A stretch of 64,000 nt of DNA from Cupriavidus nantongensis (GTDB lineage Bacteria; Pseudomonadota; Gammaproteobacteria; Burkholderiales; Burkholderiaceae). The notes under the pieces were generated by a model, which was given only the letters and a program-made list of their open reading frames with translations, had not been told where the DNA came from and did no database searches. The translations under genes and the position numbers were made by a program. The DNA lies in NCBI RefSeq assembly GCF_001598055.1, contig NZ_CP014845.1:682001-746000 (forward strand). Reading direction: 5' to 3'. Shown here one piece after another: positions 7,976 through 16,276 of the stretch (the first letter of the stretch is position 1; each line of letters begins with the position of its first letter).

Positions 7976-9589
7976 TTACGCCACCGCGGCGGCACGCTCT
8001 GCGGCGGCCTGCAGTTCTCGTTCGCGCAGCATGAAGCGCTGGATCTTGCCGGTGGCGGTCTTGGGCAGCGCCTCGACGAAGGCGATCGCGCGCGGGTACT
8101 TGAAGGCGGCCAGCCGTTCCTTGACGAAGGCCTTCAGTTCGTCCTCGGCCAGCTGCGCGCCGGCCTTCAGCACCACGAAGGCCTTGGTCTTGACCAGCCC
8201 GTCGTGGTCGGGCACGCCGATCACCGCGGCTTCGAGCACCGCGGGGTGCTGCACCAGCGTGGCCTCGACCTCGAACGGCGACACATAGATGCCGCTGACC
8301 TTGAGCATGTCGTCGCTGCGCCCGGCGTAGCTGTAGCTGCCGTCGGCGTTGCGCACGTACTTGTCGCCGCTCTTGGTCCAGCCGCCGCGGAAGGTCTCGC
8401 GCGATTTTTCGCGGTTGGCCCAGTACATCATCGCGGCGCTGGGGCCCTGGATATACAGGTCGCCGATCTCGCCGTCGGGCACGGGGCGGCCGTCCTCGTC
8501 GCGCAGCTCGATGGTGTAGCCCGGCACCGGCCAGCCGGTGGTGCCGTAGCGCACCTGGCCGGGACGGTTGGACAGGAAGATATGCAGCATCTCGGTCGAG
8601 CCGATGCCGTCGATGATCTCGCAGCCGAAATGCGCGGTGAAACGCTCGCCGAGGTCCGCCGGCAGCGCTTCTCCGGCCGACGAGCACAGCCGCAGCGCGA
8701 CCTCGGCGCGGGCCGGCAGCGCCGGCGACGCGAGCAGGCCGGCATAGCCGGTCGGCGCGCCGAAGAACACCGTCGGCTGGTGCTGCAGCCAGCGGCGGAA
8801 GGTGGCATCAGGCGTGGGCCGCTCGGCCATCAGCACCACCGTGGCGCCGACGCTGAGCGGAAAGCTGAGCCCGTTGCCGAGCCCGTAGGCGAAATACAGC
8901 TTGGCCGCGGAAAAGCACACATCCTGCTCGGTCAGGCCGAGCACCGGCCCGGCATAAAGTGCCGCGGTCCAGTACGGGTTGCCGTGGCTGTGCACCACGC
9001 CCTTGGGCTGGCCGGTCGAGCCCGACGAGTAGAGCCAGAAGCCAGGGTCGTCGCAACCGGTGGCGGCGGGCGCCGGCAGCGGTGCCTGCGCGGCCAGCGC
9101 AGTTTCCAGCGCCGCCATGCCATCGGGCAATGCTGCCTGCGCACGCGATACACGCGACACCAGCACCTGCCGCACCTCATGCCCGGGCCGCGCCAGCGCG
9201 TCCTGCAACACCGGCAGCAGCGCGGCCGACACCATCACTGCCTGCGCGCGGCTGTGCTGCAGCATGTAGGCGTAGTCGTCGGCGGTCAGCAAGGTGTTGA
9301 CCGCGACGGGGACGATGCCGGCGTACATCGCGCCGAGAAAGCACACCGGCCAGTCGGTGCAGTCGTGCATCAGCAGCAGCACGCGCTCTTCGCGGCGGAT
9401 GCCTGCGCCGAGCAGCGCCGCGGCCAGGCGCCGCACCTGCTGGTCGAGTTCGCCATAGGTAAGCTGACCGTCGTCGTCGAGATAAGCCACCTTGCCGGGG
9501 CGTTGCGCATTGCAGCCGAGCAGGTGCGCGGCAAAGTTGAAGGGGGTGCCGGGTGGCCGGACCGGTGGCGCTGCGGGCGTGGCGTTCAT
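7976..9589 (-). CDS. bclA: Benzoate-CoA ligase
   Basis: 537 residues, a full-length acyl-adenylate-forming enzyme. The AMP-binding signature YSSGSTGQPKGVVHSH lies in the middle. It has the benzoate-ligase segment AKLYFAYGLGNGLSFPL, the GSTEMLHIFLSN loop, and a C-terminal hinge and lysine in PKTATGKIQRF. It activates benzoate with ATP and CoA in the cytosol, the entry step to the box pathway. ATG at 9589. It lies between boxD (97 bases upstream) and benK, and is inferred to be co-transcribed with both and controlled by BoxR. Substrate range may include fluorobenzoates, as in relatives. Confidence 0.95.
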   Translation of the reverse strand: MNATPAAPPVRPPGTPFNFAAHLLGCNAQRPGKVAYLDDDGQLTYGELDQQVRRLAAALLGAGIRREERVLLLMHDCTDWPVCFLGAMYAGIVPVAVNTLLTADDYAYMLQHSRAQAVMVSAALLPVLQDALARPGHEVRQVLVSRVSRAQAALPDGMAALETALAAQAPLPAPAATGCDDPGFWLYSSGSTGQPKGVVHSHGNPYWTAALYAGPVLGLTEQDVCFSAAKLYFAYGLGNGLSFPLSVGATVVLMAERPTPDATFRRWLQHQPTVFFGAPTGYAGLLASPALPARAEVALRLCSSAGEALPADLGERFTAHFGCEIIDGIGSTEMLHIFLSNRPGQVRYGTTGWPVPGYTIELRDEDGRPVPDGEIGDLYIQGPSAAMMYWANREKSRETFRGGWTKSGDKYVRNADGSYSYAGRSDDMLKVSGIYVSPFEVEATLVQHPAVLEAAVIGVPDHDGLVKTKAFVVLKAGAQLAEDELKAFVKERLAAFKYPRAIAFVEALPKTATGKIQRFMLRERELQAAAERAAAVA

Positions 9590-9686
9590 GGGTTGTCTCC
9601 CCGTTGCTGGTGTACGGTGTGCCGCGCGGCGCCATGCGGGTGTGGCGGCGCGGGAAAATGCGTGGGCCGGATCGCTCAGGCCAGGG

Positions 9687-11234
9687 TCAGACCAAGTTGC
9701 CGAGCACCGTGGTGCTGGCCTGGATGGCGCTGCGGCGGTGATAGAAGTGCAGGGCGCGCAGGCCGCCCAGTTCTTCGCCGCCGCCGGCGCGGCCCGGGCC
9801 GCCGTGCAGCGATTGCGGCATGACATTGCCGTGGCCGGTATGCAGCTGCGCCACGTCGGGCGATATCACATGCACGCGCCCATGGCTGTCCGCCAGTTCC
9901 AGCGCGGCGGCGCCGAGCGCGGCCGCGTCGCTGCCATAGAGCGAGGCCACCAGCGAGCCCTGGCCACGGCGCACCAGGTCAAGGGCATGGGTGGTATCCC
10001 GGTAGGGCAGCAGCGTGGCGACCGGGCCGAACACTTCGGTGTCATGCACCGCGGCGGCCGCGTCGGCATCGGTCACGCCCAGCAGCGTCGGGCCAAGGCA
10101 GCACGCCACCGCCGGGTCGGCATCGACCAGCGGCTGTTGCGCGCCGTCATGCAGCACCTGTGCGTGCGTGCGCAGTTCGGCGAGGCCCGCCTGCACCGCG
10201 TCGAACTGCGCGCGGCTGACCAGTGCGCCCATGCGTACCGCATCGTTGCGCGGGTTGCCCACGGTCACCTTGGACAGCCGCGCGCCGATGGCCTCGGCGG
10301 CCTGTGCATACAGTGCCTCAGGCACGAATACGCGCCGGATCGCGGTGCATTTCTGGCCGGACTTGACCGTCATCTCGCGCACGACTTCCTTCGCCAGCAG
10401 ATCGAAGGCGGCACTGCCGGCGCCGTCCTGCGGCAGCAGCACGGCAGAATTGATGCTGTCCGCTTCGATGTTCACGCGCACCGAGCGCCGGGCGATGGCC
10501 GGATGCGAGCGGATCACCGCCGCGGTGTCGGCCGAACCGGTGAACGACACCACATCGAACGGCTGCAGCGCGTCCAGCAGGCCCGCGGCGCTGCCGCACA
10601 CCACCGACAGCGCGCCCGCCGGCAGGACGCCGGCCTCGACCACGTCGCGCACCATGCGCTGGGTCAGCCAGGCGGTCGCGGTGGCGGGTTTGACGATCAC
10701 CGGCACGCCCGCCAGCAGCGCCGGCGCGGCCTTCTCCCACAGGCCCCAGGCGGGGAAGTTGAAGGCGTTGATGAACAGTGCCACGCCGCGCGTCGGCACC
10801 AGCACATGCTGCGACTGGAACAGCGGGTCCTTGCCCAGCCGCGCCGCTTCGCCGTCTGCAAGGAAATGCCGGTCGCCGAGCGTATCGCCCAGCCTGGCGT
10901 AAGTGCCCAGCGTGAAGATGCCGCCATCGATGTCGACCGCGGAGTCGTTGCGCACGGTGCCGCTGTTGGCGGTGGCGATGTCGTAATAGGCATCGCGGTT
11001 GGCCTGCAGCACCTTGACCACCTCGGCCAGCAGCGCGGCGCGCTGCCGGTAGCTCAGCGCGCGCAGCGCGGCGCCGCCCTGCTCGCGGGCGAAGGCGAAG
11101 CCGGCCGCCAGGTCGAGGCCGGTGGCGTCGACGCGCACCAGCTCGTTGCCGAGCACCGGGTCGAACAGCGCGGTACCGGCACCGCTGCCATGTTGCCAGG
11201 TGCCGCCGAGGTAATTGGAAAGGAGTTCGGTCAT
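9687..11234 (-). CDS. boxD: 3,4-Dehydroadipyl-CoA semialdehyde dehydrogenase (NADP+)
   Basis: 515 residues, aldehyde dehydrogenase fold of the PaaN/PaaZ-related type. Visible motifs are [32 protein letters not shown], the glutamate region [13 protein letters not shown] and the catalytic cysteine in [11 protein letters not shown]. It oxidises the ring-opened semialdehyde released by BoxC to 3,4-dehydroadipyl-CoA. ATG at 11234. The DUF4863-type gene precedes it by 8 bases, so translation is probably coupled. The identity follows from sequence plus its place between bclA and the boxR promoter region. Confidence 0.92.
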   Translation of the reverse strand: MTELLSNYLGGTWQHGSGAGTALFDPVLGNELVRVDATGLDLAAGFAFAREQGGAALRALSYRQRAALLAEVVKVLQANRDAYYDIATANSGTVRNDSAVDIDGGIFTLGTYARLGDTLGDRHFLADGEAARLGKDPLFQSQHVLVPTRGVALFINAFNFPAWGLWEKAAPALLAGVPVIVKPATATAWLTQRMVRDVVEAGVLPAGALSVVCGSAAGLLDALQPFDVVSFTGSADTAAVIRSHPAIARRSVRVNIEADSINSAVLLPQDGAGSAAFDLLAKEVVREMTVKSGQKCTAIRRVFVPEALYAQAAEAIGARLSKVTVGNPRNDAVRMGALVSRAQFDAVQAGLAELRTHAQVLHDGAQQPLVDADPAVACCLGPTLLGVTDADAAAAVHDTEVFGPVATLLPYRDTTHALDLVRRGQGSLVASLYGSDAAALGAAALELADSHGRVHVISPDVAQLHTGHGNVMPQSLHGGPGRAGGGEELGGLRALHFYHRRSAIQASTTVLGNLV

Positions 11235-11242
11235 GGTGGCTC

Positions 11243-11707
11243 TCAGCGCGTGAAGTCGATACGGCCTTGCGGCAGCAGGTACAGCACCAGCGCGCGGCCG
11301 TTGCTGACGGTGGGGCGATGGGCGCTGCCCGGCGGGCACACCAGCCAGCCGGCGGGGCGGCCGTCGAAGCGCGCGTCGCCGTCGAGCGGCATGATCAGGT
11401 CGATCTCGCCCTCGGGATGGGTGTGGTGCGGGCCGGCGATGTCGTGCATGTCGACCACGTCGACCGAGAAGCCATGCAGGTCGTCGGCGGGCTTGAAGAC
11501 GCGGCCGTAGCGGATGCCGCCGCCTTCGCGGTCGCACAGCCAGCCCTCGGCCACGCCGGCCTGGCATGACGCCATCAGCTCGCGGTAGGTGGGGGTGCCG
11601 GCGCCGTGCTCGGCGTTCAGCCATTCATCGAGCGCCGCGTCGAGCGGGCGGCCGGCCAGTTGCGCGGTGAGCCGGGCGATCTGGCTGCGGAATTCGCTTG
11701 CGGACAT
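11243..11707 (-). CDS. DUF4863 / 4-hydroxylaminobenzoate-lyase-like cupin
   Basis: 154 residues; a helical N-terminus followed by a small beta-barrel with HHTHPEGEIDLIMPL and a distal CPPGSAHRPTV, which supply cupin-type metal ligands. I associate this layout with the DUF4863/PnbB family, whose characterised member converts 4-hydroxylaminobenzoate. Here it heads the minus-strand box operon (boxD, bclA, benK). A lyase of a hydroxylamino substrate is not part of benzoate breakdown, so its role may be an accessory or repair step. ATG at 11707 with GGAG 10 bases upstream. Family call moderate, function unknown. Confidence 0.7.
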   Translation of the reverse strand: MSASEFRSQIARLTAQLAGRPLDAALDEWLNAEHGAGTPTYRELMASCQAGVAEGWLCDREGGGIRYGRVFKPADDLHGFSVDVVDMHDIAGPHHTHPEGEIDLIMPLDGDARFDGRPAGWLVCPPGSAHRPTVSNGRALVLYLLPQGRIDFTR

Positions 11708-11753
11708 AGGACAGGGGCTCCGTCTGATGCGCCGGTTGCCTTCACCGGCGTCA

Positions 11754-11767
11754 TGCATTATTGTGCA
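11754..11767. promoter_or_regulatory. BoxR operator-like site 1 (perfect)
   Basis: TGCA-TTATTG-TGCA; on the other strand TGCA-CAATAA-TGCA. It lies in the divergent region between boxR and the boxD arm. A weak boxR promoter (TTGCCT 11736-11741, 17 bases, TATTGT 11759-11764) would overlap it. The TGCA-N6-TGCA pattern is the one described for the BzdR/BoxR regulators of Azoarcus. Confidence 0.75.
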
Positions 11768-11796
11768 TGTATGAAAAATAGAGCCGCAGGGAGATC

Positions 11797-12759
11797 ATGT
11801 CAAGCACTATATTGCATGAGTCTGGGTTAACCCCGGAGGTGGAGCTGCAGCATGATTCAAGCGGCGTTGCCGCCAACGGGCCGGAGAAGAACCCCTTCCT
11901 GGTGTCGCTGGGCGAGCGCGTGCGCGCGCAGCGGGCCTGCCGCGGCCTGACCCGCAAGGCCGCTGCGCAGGCGGCCGGCGTCTCCGAGCGGCATCTCGCC
12001 AACCTGGAATACGGCAGCGGCAACGCGTCGATCCTGGTGCTGCAGCACGTGGCCGAGGCGCTGCAGTGCTCGCTGGCCGGGCTGCTGGGTGATGTCACTA
12101 CGTCGTCGCCCGAATGGGTCCTGTTGCGCGAGCTGCTGGAACACCGCGACGAAGCCACGCTGCGGCGCGTGCGCATTGCCGTGGGCGAGCTGCTCGGCAC
12201 CGGCGGCGAGAACGCGGCCCAGGCCGCGCGCAGCCCGCGCGTGGCGCTGATCGGGCTGCGCGGCGCGGGCAAGACCACGCTGGGCGGGATGCTGGCCGAG
12301 GACCTGGATTTCCCGTTCGTCGAGCTGAGCCGCGAGATCGAGAAATTTGCGGGCTGCAGTATTTCCGAGATCCAGGGCCTGTACGGCATGAACGCCTATC
12401 GCCGCTACGAGCGGCGCGCGCTGGAGGAGGCCATCCAGATCTATCCCGAGGCCGTGATCGCCACGCCCGGCGGCCTGGTGTCGGACCCGGCCACCTTCAA
12501 CCTGCTGCTGGCCCACTGCACCACGGTGTGGTTGCAGGCCGAGCCGGAACACCATATGGAGCGGGTGCGGGCGCAGGGCGACTTTCGCCCGATGGCCGCC
12601 AGCAAGGAGGCGATGGAAGACCTGCGCCAGATCCTGGCCGGCCGCGCCGCCTTCTATTCCAAGGCGGAGTTCTCGCTGGACACCAGCGCGCAGCCGCTCG
12701 ACGCCACCTTTGCCGGCCTGCGCGGGCTGGTGCGGCAGGCGTTGCGCATGCCGGTGTGA
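11797..12759 (+). CDS. boxR: BoxR: benzoyl-CoA-responsive HTH regulator with shikimate-kinase-like domain
   Basis: 320 residues. Residues about 35-100 form an XRE-type helix-turn-helix (LTRKAAAQAAGVSERHLANLE). A linker follows, then a shikimate-kinase-like domain from about residue 145 with Walker A GLRGAGKTT. This architecture is diagnostic of BzdR/BoxR repressors, in which the kinase-like domain senses benzoyl-CoA. ATG at 11797 after AGGGAG. It sits between the divergent boxD-bclA-benK arm and boxCBA. Operator-like sites flank its own start (11754-11767, 11803-11816), so autoregulation is likely. The N-terminal tail is slightly long. Confidence 0.95.
   Translation: MSSTILHESGLTPEVELQHDSSGVAANGPEKNPFLVSLGERVRAQRACRGLTRKAAAQAAGVSERHLANLEYGSGNASILVLQHVAEALQCSLAGLLGDVTTSSPEWVLLRELLEHRDEATLRRVRIAVGELLGTGGENAAQAARSPRVALIGLRGAGKTTLGGMLAEDLDFPFVELSREIEKFAGCSISEIQGLYGMNAYRRYERRALEEAIQIYPEAVIATPGGLVSDPATFNLLLAHCTTVWLQAEPEHHMERVRAQGDFRPMAASKEAMEDLRQILAGRAAFYSKAEFSLDTSAQPLDATFAGLRGLVRQALRMPV
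11803..11816. promoter_or_regulatory. BoxR operator-like site 2 (one mismatch)
   Basis: AGCA-CTATAT-TGCA, which is TGCA-ATATAG-TGCT on the minus strand. It overlaps codons 3-7 of boxR. It has the same half-site mismatch (TGCT) as the site at 12817. Centre-to-centre distance to site 1 is 49 bases. Confidence 0.6.
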
Positions 12760-12816
12760 CGGCGCTGGCGCAATAACCAAAGGCGGAGGGCACTCCCGGT
12801 CACGTATCCTGAAATC

Positions 12817-12830
12817 TGCACAATAGTGCT
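12817..12830. promoter_or_regulatory. BoxR operator-like site 3 (one mismatch)
   Basis: TGCA-CAATAG-TGCT, touching the proposed -35 element of the boxC promoter. Confidence 0.65.
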
Positions 12831-12859
12831 TGCGGAACATCGGATTGATGAACTATAGT
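12830..12859 (+). promoter_or_regulatory. Probable boxCBA promoter
   Basis: TTGCGG at 12830-12835 and TATAGT at 12854-12859 are 18 bases apart; the -10 lies in a perfect GAACTATAGTTC palindrome (12850-12861). Transcription would start near 12866, 54 bases before boxC. Operator-like sites lie at the -35 (12817-12830) and about 20-30 bases past the start (12884-12897), a good layout for repression. Confidence 0.5.
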
Positions 12860-12883
12860 TCGTTCAAGCCAGATACCCGTTGA

Positions 12884-12897
12884 TGCACGATAGTGCA
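12884..12897. promoter_or_regulatory. BoxR operator-like site 4 (perfect)
   Basis: TGCA-CGATAG-TGCA, in the boxC leader just before its ribosome binding site. It is 67 bases centre to centre from site 3. Confidence 0.75.
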
Positions 12898-12919
12898 GTT
12901 TCGCAGAGGAGACCCCGCC

Positions 12920-14578
12920 GTGACCACCGCCCCCCGCGTCGACTACCAGACCGATCCTTCCCAATACAAGCACCTGAAGCTGGCCTTCGACGGTCCCGTT
13001 GCCACGCTGGCGGTGGATATCGACGAGAACGCCGGCCTGCGCCCCGGCTACAAGCTCAAGCTCAACAGCTACGACCTCGGCGTCGACATCGAACTGAACG
13101 ACGCGCTCAACCGCATCCGCTTCGAGCATCCGGAAGTGCGCACCGTAGTCATCACCAGCGGCAAGGACAAGGTGTTCTGCTCCGGCGCCAATATCTTCAT
13201 GCTCGGCGTCAGCAGCCATGCGTGGAAGGTCAACTTCTGCAAGTTCACCAACGAGACCCGCAACGGCATCGAGGATTCCTCGGCGCACAGCGGCCTGAAG
13301 TTCCTGGCCGCGGTCAACGGTGCCTGCGCCGGCGGCGGCTATGAGCTGGCGCTGGCCTGCGACGAGATCCTGCTGGTCGACGACCGCTCGTCGGCGGTAA
13401 GCCTGCCCGAAGTGCCGCTGCTGGGCGTGCTGCCGGGTACCGGCGGCCTGACCCGCGTTACCGACAAGCGCCATGTGCGCCATGATCTCGCCGATATCTT
13501 CTGCACCACCACCGAGGGCGTGCGCGGCCAGCGCGCCAAGGACTGGCGCCTGGTCGACGATATCGCCAAGCCTGCGGTGTTCGCGCAGAAGGTGCGGGAA
13601 CGCGCGCTGGCGCTGGCCGCGCAGAGCGACCGCCCGGCCGATGCGCAGGGCGTCGCGCTCGCGCCGATCGAACGCGTGGTCGAAGCGGATGCGCTGCGCT
13701 ATACGCACGTCACGGTGGAAATCGACCGCGCCGGCCGCACCGCCACCTTCACGGTCAAGGCACCGACGGGCGCGCAGCCGCAGAGCCTCGACGCGATCGT
13801 GCAGGCCGGCGCCGGCTGGTACCCGCTGCAACTGGCGCGCGAGCTCGAAGACGCGATCCTGTCGATGCGCACCAACGAGCTGGACATCGGCACCTGGCTG
13901 ATCAAGACCAGCGGCGACGCCGCCGCGGTGCTGGCCAACGACGCCACCCTGCTGGCGCACCAGGACCACTGGCTGGTGCGCGAGACCATCGGCCTGCTGC
14001 GCCGCACGCTGAGCCGGCTGGACGTGTCGTCGCGCAGCCTGTTCGCGCTGATCGAGCCGGATTCGTGCTTCGCCGGCACCTTCCTGGAACTGGCGCTGGC
14101 GTGCGACCGCAGCTACCACCTGGCGCTGCCCGACGACGAGGCCCGCGCGCCGAAGATTACCGTGGCCGACGTCAACTTCGGCCTGTACCCGATGGCCACC
14201 GGCCAGAGCCGCCTGGGCCGCCGCTTCTACGACGAGCAGCCCGCGCTCGATGCCGTGCGCGCCAGGGCAGGGCAGCCGCTCGATGCCGATGCCGCCTACG
14301 CGCTCGGCCTGGTCACCGCCAACCCCGACGACATCGACTGGACCGACGAGGTGCGCATCGCGCTGGAAGAGCGCGTGGCGATGTCGCCCGATGCGCTGAC
14401 CGGCATGGAAGCCAACCTGCGCTTCAACGGCCAGGAAAACATGTTCACCCGCATCTTTGGCCGCCTGACCGCGTGGCAGAACTGGATCTTCCAGCGCCCC
14501 AACGCGGTCGGCGACAAGGGCGCGCTCAAGGTCTACGGCAAGGGCGACAAGGCCGCCTTCGACTGGAACCGGGTCTGA
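12920..14578 (+). CDS. boxC: 2,3-Epoxybenzoyl-CoA dihydrolase (ring-opening)
   Basis: 552 residues, a crotonase-superfamily protein with two halves. The N-terminal half holds FCSGANIFMLGVSSHAWK and AAVNGACAGGGYELALACDE; the C-terminal half holds FAGTFLELALACDRSY. BoxC hydrolyses 2,3-epoxybenzoyl-CoA to 3,4-dehydroadipyl-CoA semialdehyde plus formate. The start is GTG at 12920 with AGGAG 8 bases upstream; an ATG at 12893 lies inside operator site 4 and lacks a ribosome binding site. First gene of the boxCBA operon. Confidence 0.95.
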   Translation: MTTAPRVDYQTDPSQYKHLKLAFDGPVATLAVDIDENAGLRPGYKLKLNSYDLGVDIELNDALNRIRFEHPEVRTVVITSGKDKVFCSGANIFMLGVSSHAWKVNFCKFTNETRNGIEDSSAHSGLKFLAAVNGACAGGGYELALACDEILLVDDRSSAVSLPEVPLLGVLPGTGGLTRVTDKRHVRHDLADIFCTTTEGVRGQRAKDWRLVDDIAKPAVFAQKVRERALALAAQSDRPADAQGVALAPIERVVEADALRYTHVTVEIDRAGRTATFTVKAPTGAQPQSLDAIVQAGAGWYPLQLARELEDAILSMRTNELDIGTWLIKTSGDAAAVLANDATLLAHQDHWLVRETIGLLRRTLSRLDVSSRSLFALIEPDSCFAGTFLELALACDRSYHLALPDDEARAPKITVADVNFGLYPMATGQSRLGRRFYDEQPALDAVRARAGQPLDADAAYALGLVTANPDDIDWTDEVRIALEERVAMSPDALTGMEANLRFNGQENMFTRIFGRLTAWQNWIFQRPNAVGDKGALKVYGKGDKAAFDWNRV

Positions 14579-14622
14579 CCAGCCCTGAACGCTTACCGAA
14601 TCGCCGCATAACGGAGACCACC

Positions 14623-16050
14623 ATGTCCGGCATCAACTACAGCGACAAGATCCCCAACAACGTCAACCTCAGCGAAGACCGCACCCTGCAGCGCGCGCTC
14701 GAGCAATGGCAGCCCAACTACCTGAGCTGGTGGAACGACATGGGCCCGGAAGGCTCGCACCAGCACGACATCTACCTGCGCACCGCGATCAGCGTCGATC
14801 CGCAGGGCTGGGCCCACTTCGGCCACGTCAAGATGCCGGACTACCGCTGGGGCATCTTCCTGAACCCGGCCGAGGCCAACCGCAAGATCCACTTCGGCGA
14901 CCACAAGGGCGAGGACGCGTGGCAGGACGTGCCGGGCGAGTACCGCGCCAACCTGCGCCGCATCATCGTGACGCAGGGCGATACCGAGCCCGCGTCGGTC
15001 GAGCAGCAGCGCCACCTGGGCCTGACCGCACCCAGCATGTACGACCTGCGCAACCTGTTCCAGGTGAACGTGGAAGAAGGCCGCCACCTGTGGGCCATGG
15101 TCTACCTGCTGCACAAGTACTTCGGCCGCGACGGCCGCGAAGAGGGCGAGGCGCTGCTGGAACGCCGCAGCGGCCAGCAGGACAACCCGCGCATCCTGCA
15201 GGCGTTCAACGAACAGACGCCCGACTGGCTGTCGTTCTTCATGTTTACCTACTTCACCGACCGCGACGGCAAATTCCAGCTGTGCGCGCTGGCCGAAAGC
15301 GCGTTCGACCCGCTGGCACGCACGACCAAGTTCATGCTGACCGAGGAAGCGCACCACATGTTCGTCGGCGAATCCGGCGTGTCGCGCGTGATCCAGCGCA
15401 CCTGCCAGGTGATGAACGAACTGAAGACCGATGACCCGGCGAAGCTGCGCGCCGCTGGCGTGATCGACCTGCCGACGCTGCAGCGCTACCTGAATTTCCA
15501 CTACAGCGTGACCATCGACCTGTTCGGCGCCGACGAGTCCAGCAACGCCGCAACCTTCTACAGCACGGGCCTGAAGGGCCGCTACGAGGAAGGCAAGCGC
15601 CTGGACGACCACGTGCTGAAGGGCCAGACCTACCGCGTGCTGCAGGCACAGAACGGCCAGCTGACCGAGAAGGAGGTGCCGATGCTGAACGCGCTCAACG
15701 AAGTGCTGCGCGACGATTACATCAAGGACAGCATGGCGGGCATCGAGCGCTGGAACAAGGTCATCGACAAGGCCGGCATCCCGTTCCGCCTGAAAGTGCC
15801 GCACAAGGCGTTCCACCGCAATATCGGCGCGCTGGCCGGAGTCAAGGTATCGCCCGACGGCCGCGTGGTCTCCGACGCCGAATGGCGCGACTTCCGCGAC
15901 CAGTGGCTGCCCACCGACGGCGACCGCGCCTTCGTCGCCAGCCTGATGGGCCGCGTGGTCGAGCCGGGCAAGTTCGCCAACTGGATCGCGCCGCCGGTGA
16001 TGGGCATCAACCGGCAACCGGTGGATTTCGAGTACGTGCGGTTTAACTGA
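14623..16050 (+). CDS. boxB: Benzoyl-CoA 2,3-epoxidase, oxygenase component
   Basis: 475 residues, full length. It is a diiron oxygenase with carboxylate/histidine motifs NVEEGRHLWAM and TEEAHHMFVGE in a helical bundle. With electrons from BoxA it inserts one oxygen into benzoyl-CoA to give the 2,3-epoxide. ATG at 14623 follows GGAG (14613-14616), 44 bases after boxC. Between it and boxA lies a composite REP-like element (16077-16211), so differential expression of oxygenase and reductase is possible. Confidence 0.96.
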   Translation: MSGINYSDKIPNNVNLSEDRTLQRALEQWQPNYLSWWNDMGPEGSHQHDIYLRTAISVDPQGWAHFGHVKMPDYRWGIFLNPAEANRKIHFGDHKGEDAWQDVPGEYRANLRRIIVTQGDTEPASVEQQRHLGLTAPSMYDLRNLFQVNVEEGRHLWAMVYLLHKYFGRDGREEGEALLERRSGQQDNPRILQAFNEQTPDWLSFFMFTYFTDRDGKFQLCALAESAFDPLARTTKFMLTEEAHHMFVGESGVSRVIQRTCQVMNELKTDDPAKLRAAGVIDLPTLQRYLNFHYSVTIDLFGADESSNAATFYSTGLKGRYEEGKRLDDHVLKGQTYRVLQAQNGQLTEKEVPMLNALNEVLRDDYIKDSMAGIERWNKVIDKAGIPFRLKVPHKAFHRNIGALAGVKVSPDGRVVSDAEWRDFRDQWLPTDGDRAFVASLMGRVVEPGKFANWIAPPVMGINRQPVDFEYVRFN

Positions 16051-16076
16051 GGCGCTAGCGTCATCAACCGCTCCTG

Positions 16077-16211
16077 GTTTGCTCCCCTCTCCCGCCTGCG
16101 GGAGAGGGGCAGGGGGAGAGGGCAGGCGCCGGCATACCGACGCGTTTTCACTTCGTTGAAGCTCCGGCCCTCTCCCCCACCCCTCTCCCGCAAGCGGGCG
16201 AGGGGAGCGAT
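16077..16211. repeat. Composite REP-like element, copy 1
   Basis: About 135 bp flanked by two hairpins, CCCCTCTCCCGC/GCGGGAGAGGGG (16084-16109) and CCCCTCTCCCGC/GCGGGCGAGGGG (16180-16205). Inside, GGGGGAGAGGG and CCCTCTCCCCC form a further long-range pair. The copy at 49805-49937 has the same order and spacing. It sits between boxB and boxA. Confidence 0.85.
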
Positions 16212-16276
16212 CGCGACGGGCCGTGGCAAGCTCGGGCGCAGTGCCCGCGTTGCCCTCTGATTTTGTGGAGACCGCC

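Noticed and set aside
7928..9823. 631-codon plus-strand frame over benzoate-CoA ligase
   Set aside because: Shadow of a strongly conserved minus-strand enzyme.
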